DNA of 5,368 nt from Bacillota bacterium (GCA_021820805.1 JAKADF010000275.1:1-5368); one strand, 5' to 3'; positions 1 to 4,752 are shown, numbered from the stretch's first letter. The notes: a model not told the origin generated them from the sequence alone. A program made the numbers and translations.

Positions 1-75
1 TTTTATGTTTAATTGAATGGCTATTGTACAAACGGCCAACCAATCGGCATTTTGAATCCACGCTTCCAATATTCT

Positions 76-82
76 GGGAGGG
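76..82 (+). promoter_or_regulatory. Ribosome binding site of the split ICMT gene
   Basis: GGGAGGG, 6 bases before the ATG at 89. It fixes the start of the N-terminal fragment. I see no convincing sigma-A promoter in the 75 bases of the window to its left. Confidence 0.6.
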
Positions 83-88
83 TTACCA

Positions 89-292
89 ATGGTTAATGTG
101 AAAATGCTCATCATGCAAGTTGCAGGTATGTTCGTTGCGTTTGCCCTTGCTTTGTTCCTTTCGGCTGGGACTATCACATGGATTGCAGGATGGACATTCC
201 TGATTCTGTTCTTCGGCTTTGTCATTTCGCTGAGTGTATGGTTGAAAAAGTTTAACCCTGCTCTGTTAACAGATAATGACTGGAGTCGGTAA
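89..292 (+). CDS. N-terminal fragment of the ICMT-like membrane protein
   Basis: This 67-residue frame encodes two hydrophobic helices (roughly residues 6-26 and 30-51), then the conserved-looking FNPALL segment, and then six residues (DNDWSR) that do not fit the family before a TAA. It contains none of the SAM-binding region, so on its own it should not be catalytic. It has the only good ribosome binding site of the split gene (76-82). Its last 17 bases overlap the fragment that begins at 276, in a different frame. Confidence 0.6.
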   Translation: MVNVKMLIMQVAGMFVAFALALFLSAGTITWIAGWTFLILFFGFVISLSVWLKKFNPALLTDNDWSR

Positions 293-770
293 AAGTGATC
301 AAAAATCTTGGGATAAAAGCTGGTTTGTACTAACAAGCGTGCTTTTCCTCACATGGCTGGTTTTTATGCCACTTGATGCTGTTCGTTATCACTGGTCACA
401 TATACCTATCGGGTTCCAGATAGCAGGCGTGGTTCTTCTCATGTGGTCGTTTTACTGCTTCTTTCTAGTATTTCAGGAAAATTCGTATCTGTCTCCAGCA
501 GTACGTGTCCAAAGTGAACGGGGACAAGCGGTAATATCAACTGGTCCGTACAGTATTGTACGTCATCCAATGTACGCTACTGCTGTTATTTTCTTCATAG
601 CTACATGTCTTTTACTAGGATCATGGCATGGACTCATTATCAGTCTCGTTATTGTCATGGCAATGGCATGGAGGACGATACAAGAGGAACACACTTTACT
701 TCTCGAACTACCTGGCTATGACGAGTATATGGCAAAAGTAAAATACCGTTTGATCCCCTACATCTGGTAG
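276..770 (+). CDS. C-terminal catalytic fragment of the ICMT-like methyltransferase
   Basis: This 164-residue frame holds about three more hydrophobic helices (around residues 17-33, 46-66 and 101-130) and the signature C-terminal half of the ICMT/PEMT fold: GPYSIVRHPMY at 90-100, where the R-H-P-x-Y motif helps bind S-adenosylmethionine, and E-E-H-T-L-L-L-E-L-P-G-Y at 137-148 followed by YRLIPYIW at the end. These motifs are complete. The ATG at 276 has no recognisable Shine-Dalgarno upstream, so expression would need coupling to the overlapping upstream frame or reinitiation. The stop at 768-770 lies 4 bases from the stop of the converging methyltransferase gene. Confidence 0.6.
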   Translation: MTGVGKSDQKSWDKSWFVLTSVLFLTWLVFMPLDAVRYHWSHIPIGFQIAGVVLLMWSFYCFFLVFQENSYLSPAVRVQSERGQAVISTGPYSIVRHPMYATAVIFFIATCLLLGSWHGLIISLVIVMAMAWRTIQEEHTLLLELPGYDEYMAKVKYRLIPYIW

Positions 771-774
771 CAAC

Positions 775-1452
775 CTATACTAGTCCCTTGTGAAGCCAAA
801 CCTGAAATCCGATGCCATGCTTGATGATTTCATAGCGAGGAAAATCTGTCTGTGCAATGAGTTCCTCAAAACCTTCCTTCGTGTATGCGCCATTTTTGAG
901 AAATGTCTTGAACGCGAACTTTACAAAAATGCGGTCGAAGCCTTTCATGCCGGATTTTTTGATCTCATTGTTAATGTCCTCATTTGTCGCCGCATGATTC
1001 ATGTCCAAAATTAGCGCCGTGCCTTCCGGCTTGAGTACACGGTACATTTCATTAAGTGCTTCGAGTGGCTCTTTGAAATTTTTAAACGCGGCAGAACAGA
1101 TGATGAAGTTAAAAGTGCGATCTTGTTGCGGCAGGGCGGACGCATTGCCTAGTTTAAAATCAACGAAAACATTCGCTTCTTTCGCATTTCGTCTTTCAAT
1201 TTCAACAAAGTCGGTACTGATTTCTACACCGGTGACAAGATAGCCGCGTCGCGCCAGTTCTATAGAAAGATAGCCGGGACCTGGTGCGACCTCCAACACA
1301 GTTGCCCCTTTATCTGCGTGTTCCTGTACCAAGTCAGCGTAGCTGCACATTTCTTTAAGCCTTGACTTGCGACTATTCTTGTCATACCATTTTGCGCCCC
1401 ATCCATATATACCTATATCTTTTTTTCGTCGCGTATTTTTCATAAAAGACAT
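775..1452 (-). CDS. Class I SAM-dependent methyltransferase (Methyltransf_11/25 type)
   Basis: A 225-residue soluble methyltransferase of unknown substrate. The Rossmann-fold SAM site is clear: motif I VLEVAPGPG at residues 52-60, the acidic residue ending strand 2 in TGVEIS (E77), a motif II region DRTFNFIICSAAFKNF at 111-126, and the RVLKPEGTALILD strand at 138-150 typical of Methyltransf_11 proteins. The basic N-terminus (residues 5-11) and the WGAKWYD segment (18-24) resemble the UbiE-like small-molecule methyltransferases. It lacks the N-terminal cysteine pattern expected of arsenite methyltransferase ArsM, so I do not link it to the arsenic operon. The start at 1452 is supported by GAGGT (complement of 1461-1465), 8 bases away. 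A second ATG at codon 4 is possible but worse placed. It lies 83 bases downstream of the PadR-HAAS genes on the same strand and may be co-transcribed with them. Confidence 0.88.
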   Translation of the reverse strand: MSFMKNTRRKKDIGIYGWGAKWYDKNSRKSRLKEMCSYADLVQEHADKGATVLEVAPGPGYLSIELARRGYLVTGVEISTDFVEIERRNAKEANVFVDFKLGNASALPQQDRTFNFIICSAAFKNFKEPLEALNEMYRVLKPEGTALILDMNHAATNEDINNEIKKSGMKGFDRIFVKFAFKTFLKNGAYTKEGFEELIAQTDFPRYEIIKHGIGFQVWLHKGLV

Positions 1453-1469
1453 TCAGTCCTACCTCGCTT

Positions 1470-1509
1470 TTCAATTTGAATTGTCGTTCTGCTACGGTTG
1501 GGTCCAACC
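1470..1509 (-). promoter_or_regulatory. Dyad-rich leader between the HAAS protein gene and the methyltransferase gene
   Basis: Two perfect dyads sit in the 83-base gap. GGTTGG-GT-CCAACC is at 1496-1509. TTCAA-T-TTGAA is at 1470-1480, and overlaps a second dyad, CAATT-TG-AATTG (1472-1483). The GC-bearing dyad is not followed by a T run on the minus strand, so it does not look like an intrinsic terminator. A weak minus-strand promoter reading, TTGGAC then 16 bases then GACAAT, overlaps both. Operator or processing site are the alternatives; the role is not established. Confidence 0.3.
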
Positions 1510-1535
1510 AGAGAATCCATAAAATTACCTAGCGT

Positions 1536-2396
1536 CTATTGCTTTCTCCTTGAAGCAAAGTAAGCATCTATCAGTGGCTCACAACCAACAGCAATGACGA
1601 GTACAATCCAAGAATATTTCCAGCTCCAAATAAAACCGATGAAGAAGAAAGCTGCGATGCTGAATATCCATAGGGCGCCAGAAATGCTTCCTCGCACGAT
1701 AGCAACATGGGGGTCGTTGTAATAATTGACCCATTCTCTTTGCCACTGTGAGTCCATCTTTTGTCGGCTCTTTTCCGTTAATCCCAGGTAAATGAAGATG
1801 ATAGCCGACACGATGACAAAAGGACCAAACGTTAAGAGAGTGATTGCAAGACTGTGTCGTTGAACGTATTCAATTGCGGAAGCTGCTGCGCCCAATAGGA
1901 AAATTTCTGAAGCTAAGCTATATGTTAGCGCTCGCTTTGTGTTCATTCCGTAATCATGTTCGGATTCCTGAGTGAGACCAAAGTAGATGAATATCGGCGC
2001 AGAAACAAGAAGAAACGGAACGAAATATCCCAATGCAACTAACAGATGACTCCCTTGCAGGTAGATGTAACCACCAGCCAACAACCCAATGAATATGATG
2101 ACCGATGCGGTAAGATACCCGATGACATGGTTTTTATCAATGAATGACTGTGCACTTTCGTTCTTCATAAGCCTTGTCTCAGACGCTCCTTTTAGGCTGT
2201 CAACCAGTTCATTCATATCTCCTAATTCCGCAATGGCATGCTGAAATGCGAAATCCGGGCTAGAGCCCTTTGTAATTAGATCATTGAACTTTTCTAATAG
2301 ATTGGAACAAATTTCTTCCTTCAGTTCTCGTAACTGCTTCGTTTCATAGACACCAGAAAACAACCCATCTACGTGTTGCTTTATCCTGTCTTTCAT
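1536..2396 (-). CDS. HAAS/permease-prefix-domain membrane protein, partner of the PadR regulator
   Basis: A 286-residue protein. Residues 1-70 form a soluble, helical domain (LKEEICSNLLEKFNDLI, then the D-x-A-F-x-x-A-I-A-E-L-G-D segment) typical of the HAAS or 'permease prefix' domain that is usually encoded beside PadR-family regulators. Six membrane helices follow, at about 91-113, 118-141, 157-177, 183-206, 236-257 and 259-277. The first two helix pairs are an internal duplication with a constant 65-residue offset. The start ATG has GAGGTG 7 bases upstream, and only 14 bases separate it from the padR stop, so the two are very likely translated from one message. By family knowledge such proteins are thought to sense or transmit a membrane signal; the substrate or signal here cannot be read from the sequence. 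No ABC ATPase is encoded nearby. Confidence 0.8.
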   Translation of the reverse strand: MKDRIKQHVDGLFSGVYETKQLRELKEEICSNLLEKFNDLITKGSSPDFAFQHAIAELGDMNELVDSLKGASETRLMKNESAQSFIDKNHVIGYLTASVIIFIGLLAGGYIYLQGSHLLVALGYFVPFLLVSAPIFIYFGLTQESEHDYGMNTKRALTYSLASEIFLLGAAASAIEYVQRHSLAITLLTFGPFVIVSAIIFIYLGLTEKSRQKMDSQWQREWVNYYNDPHVAIVRGSISGALWIFSIAAFFFIGFIWSWKYSWIVLVIAVGCEPLIDAYFASRRKQ

Positions 2397-2410
2397 CCGT
2401 TTTCACCTCT

Positions 2411-2737
2411 TCAAATGAGTTTGTCAATGACCGACTTTGTAAACTCCCAATCTTCCTTGTTACGTTGGTAGACTTGTTCTCCGACCGGTGTGATATGGTA
2501 ATACTTCCGCCTGCCACCCAACGTCTCGTCGCCCCAATACGAGGTGATACAGCCATCCTGTTCTAGTCTTCGGTAGCTTGAATACAACGTCGCTTCCTTC
2601 AACTCATACAGTCCGTCGCTCTTGTCGACGATTCGTTTGTATATCTCGTACCCATAGCTGTCCCCTTCGAGTAAAATTCCGAGAACGATGGTATCGGTGT
2701 GACCTCTCAATAGGTCGGATGAGATTTTTCCTGCCAC
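2411..2737 (-). CDS. PadR-family winged-helix transcriptional repressor
   Basis: A 108-residue PadR regulator, a typical length for the small PadR subfamily. Counted from the GTG start, it shows ISSDLLRGHTDTIVLGIL (5-22), the YGYEIYK segment (28-34), the recognition-helix region ATLYSSYRRLEQDG (49-62), and the wing GGRRKYYHITPVG (74-86), followed by a C-terminal dimerisation helix. The start is chosen at GTG (2735-2737) because GAGGTG (complement of 2744-2749) lies 6 bases upstream and because family members begin just before K-I-S-S-D-L-L. An upstream ATG at 2767 would extend it by 10 residues, but it lies upstream of the predicted -10 and lacks a ribosome site. It probably represses its own promoter and the HAAS gene 14 bases downstream; the ligand is unknown. 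Confidence 0.9.
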   Translation of the reverse strand: MAGKISSDLLRGHTDTIVLGILLEGDSYGYEIYKRIVDKSDGLYELKEATLYSSYRRLEQDGCITSYWGDETLGGRRKYYHITPVGEQVYQRNKEDWEFTKSVIDKLI

Positions 2738-2755
2738 TGGTTTCACCTCATGTCT

Positions 2756-2784
2756 AATATAAGGCACACTACTGTGATAGTCAA
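2756..2784 (-). promoter_or_regulatory. Sigma-A promoter of the padR-HAAS operon with a dyad over the -35
   Basis: On the minus strand TTGACT (complement of 2779-2784) is followed by exactly 17 bases and TATATT (complement of 2756-2761). The predicted start of transcription, about 7 bases on, falls at the Shine-Dalgarno, giving an unusually short leader of roughly 12 bases. A dyad ATAGT-6-ACTAT at 2777-2792 covers the -35 and is a good candidate for PadR self-repression. The promoter match is strong; the operator role is inferred. Confidence 0.7.
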
Positions 2785-2962
2785 TGTACTATTACAATCA
2801 AAAATAAGCTATCCTGACGGTTGGAAATGAAGCCGGCAGAAATTGTGTTGTGTTGTTGAGCGGGGGCAAGACATGAGGAATGTCGTCTGAGCCTTTTTGC
2901 ACGAAAATTTACAGTTAGGTCAAGCGTTCTTGTGGTGCTTTATGGGCGGGTTAGTTTAACAA

Positions 2963-2971
2963 TGCTACAAT
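2963..2971 (+). promoter_or_regulatory. Possible extended -10 promoter for the SRPBCC genes
   Basis: TGCTACAAT matches the extended -10 form TG-n-TAtAAT. The matching -35 position (about 2943-2948) is poor, which an extended -10 can tolerate. It lies 37 bases before the start codon of the first SRPBCC gene, a sensible leader length. Confidence 0.35.
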
Positions 2972-3008
2972 ATATGGAACAGTTTGAGTTTCTGAGGAGT
3001 TTGAGTTC

Positions 3009-3344
3009 ATGAACAATATAACGAAGATAAAAATATACAAACACGCTAATGATGTATTTGAAGCGTTTGTTAACCCTGCAAAAATAAAAAAATTTTGGTT
3101 CTCATCCAGTTCTGAGAGATGGGAGCAAGGAAAGACGATTACTTTGAGATATGATGAATATGATGCAAAAGTTGATATAAAAATCATCGAGATTAATGCA
3201 AATAAGAAAATAGCTTTTCGATGGGGGACGAATAAGGAAGGACATCTTGTCACTATTACCCTAAAAGAACTGGACAATGCAGCAACAATTGTTGAAGTGA
3301 CCGAAGAAGGATTCAAAGAAAGTGATGATCAATTCGTCAGTTAA
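3009..3344 (+). CDS. SRPBCC/AHSA1-like domain protein, truncated by an in-frame stop
   Basis: A START-like (SRPBCC) fold protein related to the AHSA1/Aha1 C-terminal domain; such proteins bind hydrophobic ligands and the role here is unknown. Visible elements are the N-terminal strand and helix ANDVFEAFVNPAKIKKFWF (13-31), the central sheet with K-V-D-I-K-I-I-E-I (54-62) and K-K-I-A-F-R-W (66-72), and the strand TIVEVTEEGF (93-102). The domain should end in a long C-terminal helix, but a TAA at 3342-3344 stops it at 111 residues instead of about 144. GAGGAG (2994-2999) 9 bases before the ATG supports the start. The missing helix forms one wall of the ligand pocket in this fold, so the product is likely unstable unless the stop is read through. 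Confidence 0.75.
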   Translation: MNNITKIKIYKHANDVFEAFVNPAKIKKFWFSSSSERWEQGKTITLRYDEYDAKVDIKIIEINANKKIAFRWGTNKEGHLVTITLKELDNAATIVEVTEEGFKESDDQFVS

Positions 3345-3443
3345 GTGTTAGATAACAAAGAAGGATGGGTTTATGTATTAACCTGTCTTAAGGGTTATTT
3401 GGAGTTTGGTGTCAACAAATTGAGAGCCGCATTGGTCATGTAG
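3345..3443 (+). pseudogene. In-frame C-terminal remnant of the truncated SRPBCC protein
   Basis: Directly after the TAA, in the same frame, 32 codons continue the domain: VLDNKEGWVYVLTCLKGYLE and then FGVNKLRAALVM before a TAG at 3441-3443. The W-V-Y-x-L-T-C-L-K-x-Y-L-E pattern is the characteristic C-terminal helix of AHSA1-like proteins. With the stop replaced by a sense codon the gene would span 3009-3443 and encode 144 residues, the usual family length. A CAA (Gln) to TAA change is the simplest explanation. Confidence 0.75.
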
Positions 3444-3531
3444 TTACAATTTTTTTCAAGAGCCAATTGTTTCTTTTTTTGTGCAATTCTACTTGAGCTA
3501 GATTCAATAAGGTGTTTAAACGTGGAGGATG

Positions 3532-3537
3532 AGGAGG
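3532..3537 (+). promoter_or_regulatory. Strong ribosome binding site deciding a TTG start
   Basis: AGGAGG lies 8 bases before TTG at 3546. No ATG occurs in the right position, so this site fixes the non-standard start of the second SRPBCC gene. Confidence 0.7.
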
Positions 3538-3545
3538 AAACCTAA

Positions 3546-4022
3546 TTGTTAGCTGTAATACAAAAAGTAGGGGATGGTTATATCGCTCGCTTTGACCGGC
3601 ATCTGAAGCATTCCGTCGAAAAGGTGTGGTCAGTGCTAACGGAAAATGACAAATTGGCAAAATGGTTTCCGGAACTCAGCGTGGACGATCTCAGCGAAGG
3701 CGGGGTAATTAAGTTTGAGCTTCCGAATGGAACCTCTGATGAGCTTCGCATTACGGAGCTCAAAATGTTTTCTGTATTGGAATATTCATGGTGGGGAGAC
3801 AGTGTTCGTTTCGAGTTGTATTCCGAGCCAGAAGGATGTAACTTAGTACTCAAAAGAAAGATTAAAACCATAACGGATCATACTTCAAAGGACATTGCCG
3901 GTTGGCATGTCTGTCTTGATGTTATTGATGCATTGCTGAATGACAGCACAATCGGCAGAGAAGAACGTTGGAGAATAGTCTATCAACAGTACATTCAGGT
4001 ATTTCAGGGGCTTCTTCGATAA
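3546..4022 (+). CDS. Intact SRPBCC/AHSA1-like domain protein
   Basis: A 158-residue SRPBCC protein of full family length. It shows the N-terminal strand and helix RHLKHSVEKVWSVLTENDKLAKW (18-40, with the typical V-E-K-V-W-x-x-L-T), FPEL and the EGGVIKFEL strand (51-59), VLEYSWWGDSVRFEL (77-91), the LVLKRKI strand (100-106) and the C-terminal helix IAGWHVCLDVIDALL (117-131), where G-W-H-x-C-L-D is diagnostic of this AHSA1 subgroup. Translation starts at TTG, set by the AGGAGG site. It is about 100 bases downstream of the broken SRPBCC gene, but the two sequences are not obvious duplicates: the second has the W-H-x-C-L-D helix and the first has W-V-Y-x-L-T-C-L-K. A hydrophobic-ligand binding role is family knowledge; the ligand is unknown. 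Confidence 0.85.
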   Translation: MLAVIQKVGDGYIARFDRHLKHSVEKVWSVLTENDKLAKWFPELSVDDLSEGGVIKFELPNGTSDELRITELKMFSVLEYSWWGDSVRFELYSEPEGCNLVLKRKIKTITDHTSKDIAGWHVCLDVIDALLNDSTIGREERWRIVYQQYIQVFQGLLR

Positions 4023-4062
4023 GCTTGTTTACTGTAACTACACGAAATGTATTTCATAGCAT

Positions 4063-4303
4063 TTATAACTTAAAGATATAGTGAATCAAAGTCAATAAAC
4101 AACCCACGGTCAAACCTACGGTCATGAGAAAACCAAAGATGAACGCGACAATAGCCCAATAGCCACGATCCAGCGGGTGCTAGCCTTTTGCTGCTTTATG
4201 TTCGCAGTAAACCTTTTTTATCCTGTAAAAATCCCGAAACCATCAAAGCAATACTGATAAATAACCACATGAAGATGTTTTTTTATTTTTTACTGAACTC
4301 CAA
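4063..4303 (-). pseudogene. Decayed small two-helix membrane protein gene (tentative)
   Basis: Read on the minus strand, this stretch gives pieces of one plausible small membrane protein in two frames. Piece one starts at a possible TTG (4301-4303): LEFSKK, a TAA stop, KNIF, then an ATG at 4270 and MWLFISIALMVSGFL followed by QDKKGLLRT and a TAA (4196-4198). Piece two is in another frame: YCEHKAAKG, a TAG (4180-4182), then HPLDRGYWAIVAFIFGFL and MTVGLTVGCLLTLIHYIFKL to a TAA at 4063-4065. Both pieces have a clean hydrophobic helix flanked by charged residues, as a short membrane protein of about 75-80 residues would. At least two stops and one frameshift break it, and no ribosome site is visible. 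I do not recognise a family. Chance similarity in AT-rich DNA is the main alternative. Confidence 0.4.
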
Positions 4304-4340
4304 AGTAATGGGAATGGGATTGGAAACGAGGGGCTTTACA

Positions 4341-4371
4341 TTGACCAAATAGACGATTGAGGTAATAATAT
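4341..4371 (+). promoter_or_regulatory. ars operon promoter
   Basis: TTGACC at 4341-4346 pairs with TAATAA (4363-4368, 16-base spacer) or TAATAT (4366-4371, 19-base spacer). The former spacing is closer to ideal. The predicted transcription start is at about 4375-4378, inside the palindrome that follows, and the leader to the arsR GTG is about 35 bases. Confidence 0.6.
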
Positions 4372-4372
4372 A

Positions 4373-4392
4373 AAATAACGATATGGTTATTT
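4373..4392 (+). promoter_or_regulatory. Near-perfect 20-bp palindrome, probable ArsR operator
   Basis: AAATAAC at 4373-4379 and GTTATTT at 4386-4392 are exact inverse complements around GATATG; within that centre only the outer G/G pair breaks the symmetry. The palindrome covers the predicted start of transcription and ends 20 bases before the arsR GTG. A winged-helix dimer such as ArsR bound here would block the promoter. The symmetry is directly seen; ArsR binding is inferred from position and from the autoregulation known for this family. Confidence 0.6.
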
Positions 4393-4412
4393 GGTGTTGG
4401 GGGGTGTACATA

Positions 4413-4736
4413 GTGGATTTTGAAGGTTTGGCAGACGCTCTTAAGGCGCTTGGTGACACGACACGGTTAAAAATCATTTCATTACTGAATACACGCGATT
4501 GCTGTGTGTGTGAACTTGTCCCGATATTCGGTATTTCCCAGCCTGCTGTGTCAAAACACATGAGCCGATTGAAAAGCTCTGGCATCGTAAAGGAGACTCG
4601 AAAAGGGATGTGGGTATTTTATTCACTTAATCGTGAACGAATAAACGAAATCGGCTTGTCCCTTTCCAATTTGCCAGACTTGTCTGTTGAACTAAAAGAT
4701 TTGGAAGCCAAAGGGTTACAAGTCAAATGTGAATAA
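4413..4736 (+). CDS. arsR: ArsR-family arsenite-responsive repressor
   Basis: A 107-residue ArsR/SmtB winged-helix repressor of the arsenic operon. The sequence shows the opening helix with LKALGDTTRLKIISLL (10-25), the metal-binding segment DCCVCELV (29-36), the recognition helix ISQPAVSKHMSRLKSSGIV (41-59) and the wing ETRKGMWVFYSLN (61-73). Cysteines 31 and 33 match the C-V-C pair of the E. coli ArsR L-C-V-C-D-L-C site; its third cysteine is a valine here (V36), while an extra cysteine (C30) and a near-terminal C106 could serve as third ligand. The start is the GTG at 4413, since a G-rich site (4399-4404) lies 8 bases upstream and family members begin here; an ATG at 4383 lies within the operator palindrome. 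The acr3 Shine-Dalgarno overlaps the stop codon, so the two genes form an operon. Confidence 0.93.
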   Translation: MDFEGLADALKALGDTTRLKIISLLNTRDCCVCELVPIFGISQPAVSKHMSRLKSSGIVKETRKGMWVFYSLNRERINEIGLSLSNLPDLSVELKDLEAKGLQVKCE

Positions 4737-4741
4737 GGGAG
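4735..4741 (+). promoter_or_regulatory. Ribosome binding site of acr3, overlapping the arsR stop
   Basis: AAGGGAG begins within the arsR TAA and lies 11 bases before the acr3 ATG, consistent with translational coupling. Confidence 0.6.
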
Positions 4742-4752
4742 TTGCAGCTTAG

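Larger units (their letters stand above)
89..770 (+). pseudogene. ICMT/PEMT-like integral membrane methyltransferase, split by a frameshift
   Basis: Two overlapping reading frames together make one protein of about 225 residues, the usual length of bacterial isoprenylcysteine carboxylmethyltransferase-family proteins (SAM-dependent methyltransferases of the membrane; real substrates in bacteria are mostly unknown). The first frame gives two N-terminal membrane helices and ends in FNPALLT, where the family normally continues with a short E-R-M sequence. The second frame resumes exactly there with MTGVGKSDQK and carries the rest. Between the ACA codon (269-271) and ATG (276) there are 4 bases where 6 are expected, so the lesion reads as a 2-base deletion (or 1-base insertion). 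The start at 89 is preceded by a good Shine-Dalgarno GGGAGGG (76-82, 6-base spacing). The second frame has no Shine-Dalgarno of its own. It could be a true pseudogene, a sequencing error or, less likely, programmed frameshifting. Confidence 0.75.
2738..3008. other. Divergent intergenic region between padR and the SRPBCC gene
   Basis: This stretch of about 270 bases contains the padR promoter at its left end and a possible extended -10 promoter at its right end. In the middle I see only a short inverted repeat, GACAT-GAGGA-ATGTC (2870-2884), without a T run. No reading frame here has a start, a ribosome site and a plausible protein together. Confidence 0.5.

Noticed and set aside
1..112. An open minus-strand frame running off the left edge (contains R-I-L-E-A-W-I-Q-N-A-D-W-L-A) and an open plus-strand frame from 3 to 101.
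   Set aside because: Neither has a ribosome site or a recognised motif, and the minus frame would overlap the well-supported start and ribosome site of the ICMT-like gene. They are too short to judge at the window edge.
790..1243. Plus-strand open frames of 74 and 80 codons.
   Set aside because: They lie antisense to the clear class I methyltransferase gene, lack ribosome sites, and show no domain features.
775..1452. The methyltransferase as arsenite methyltransferase ArsM.
   Set aside because: The conserved cysteines of ArsM are missing, and the gene is about 3 kb from and on the opposite strand to the ars operon.
2344..2556. A minus-strand frame of 70 codons across the padR-HAAS junction.
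   Set aside because: It is an out-of-frame shadow of two well-supported genes, with no plausible start site.
2951..3316. A minus-strand frame of 121 codons, rich in S, F and I.
   Set aside because: It is exactly antisense to the SRPBCC gene, whose protein signature and ribosome site are clear. The hydrophobic look comes from the complement of lysine-rich codons.
4095..4128. Direct repeat ACGGTCA twice, 12 bases apart.
   Set aside because: Only two short copies. On the minus strand they encode the T-V-G-L-T-V-G helix segment, so a CRISPR or integration repeat is not indicated.
4267..4291. Possible intrinsic terminator: ACAT-GAAG-ATGT followed by a T-rich run.
   Set aside because: The stem is only 4 base pairs and AT-rich, too weak to claim. 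The T run is also explained by lysine codons of the minus-strand remnant.
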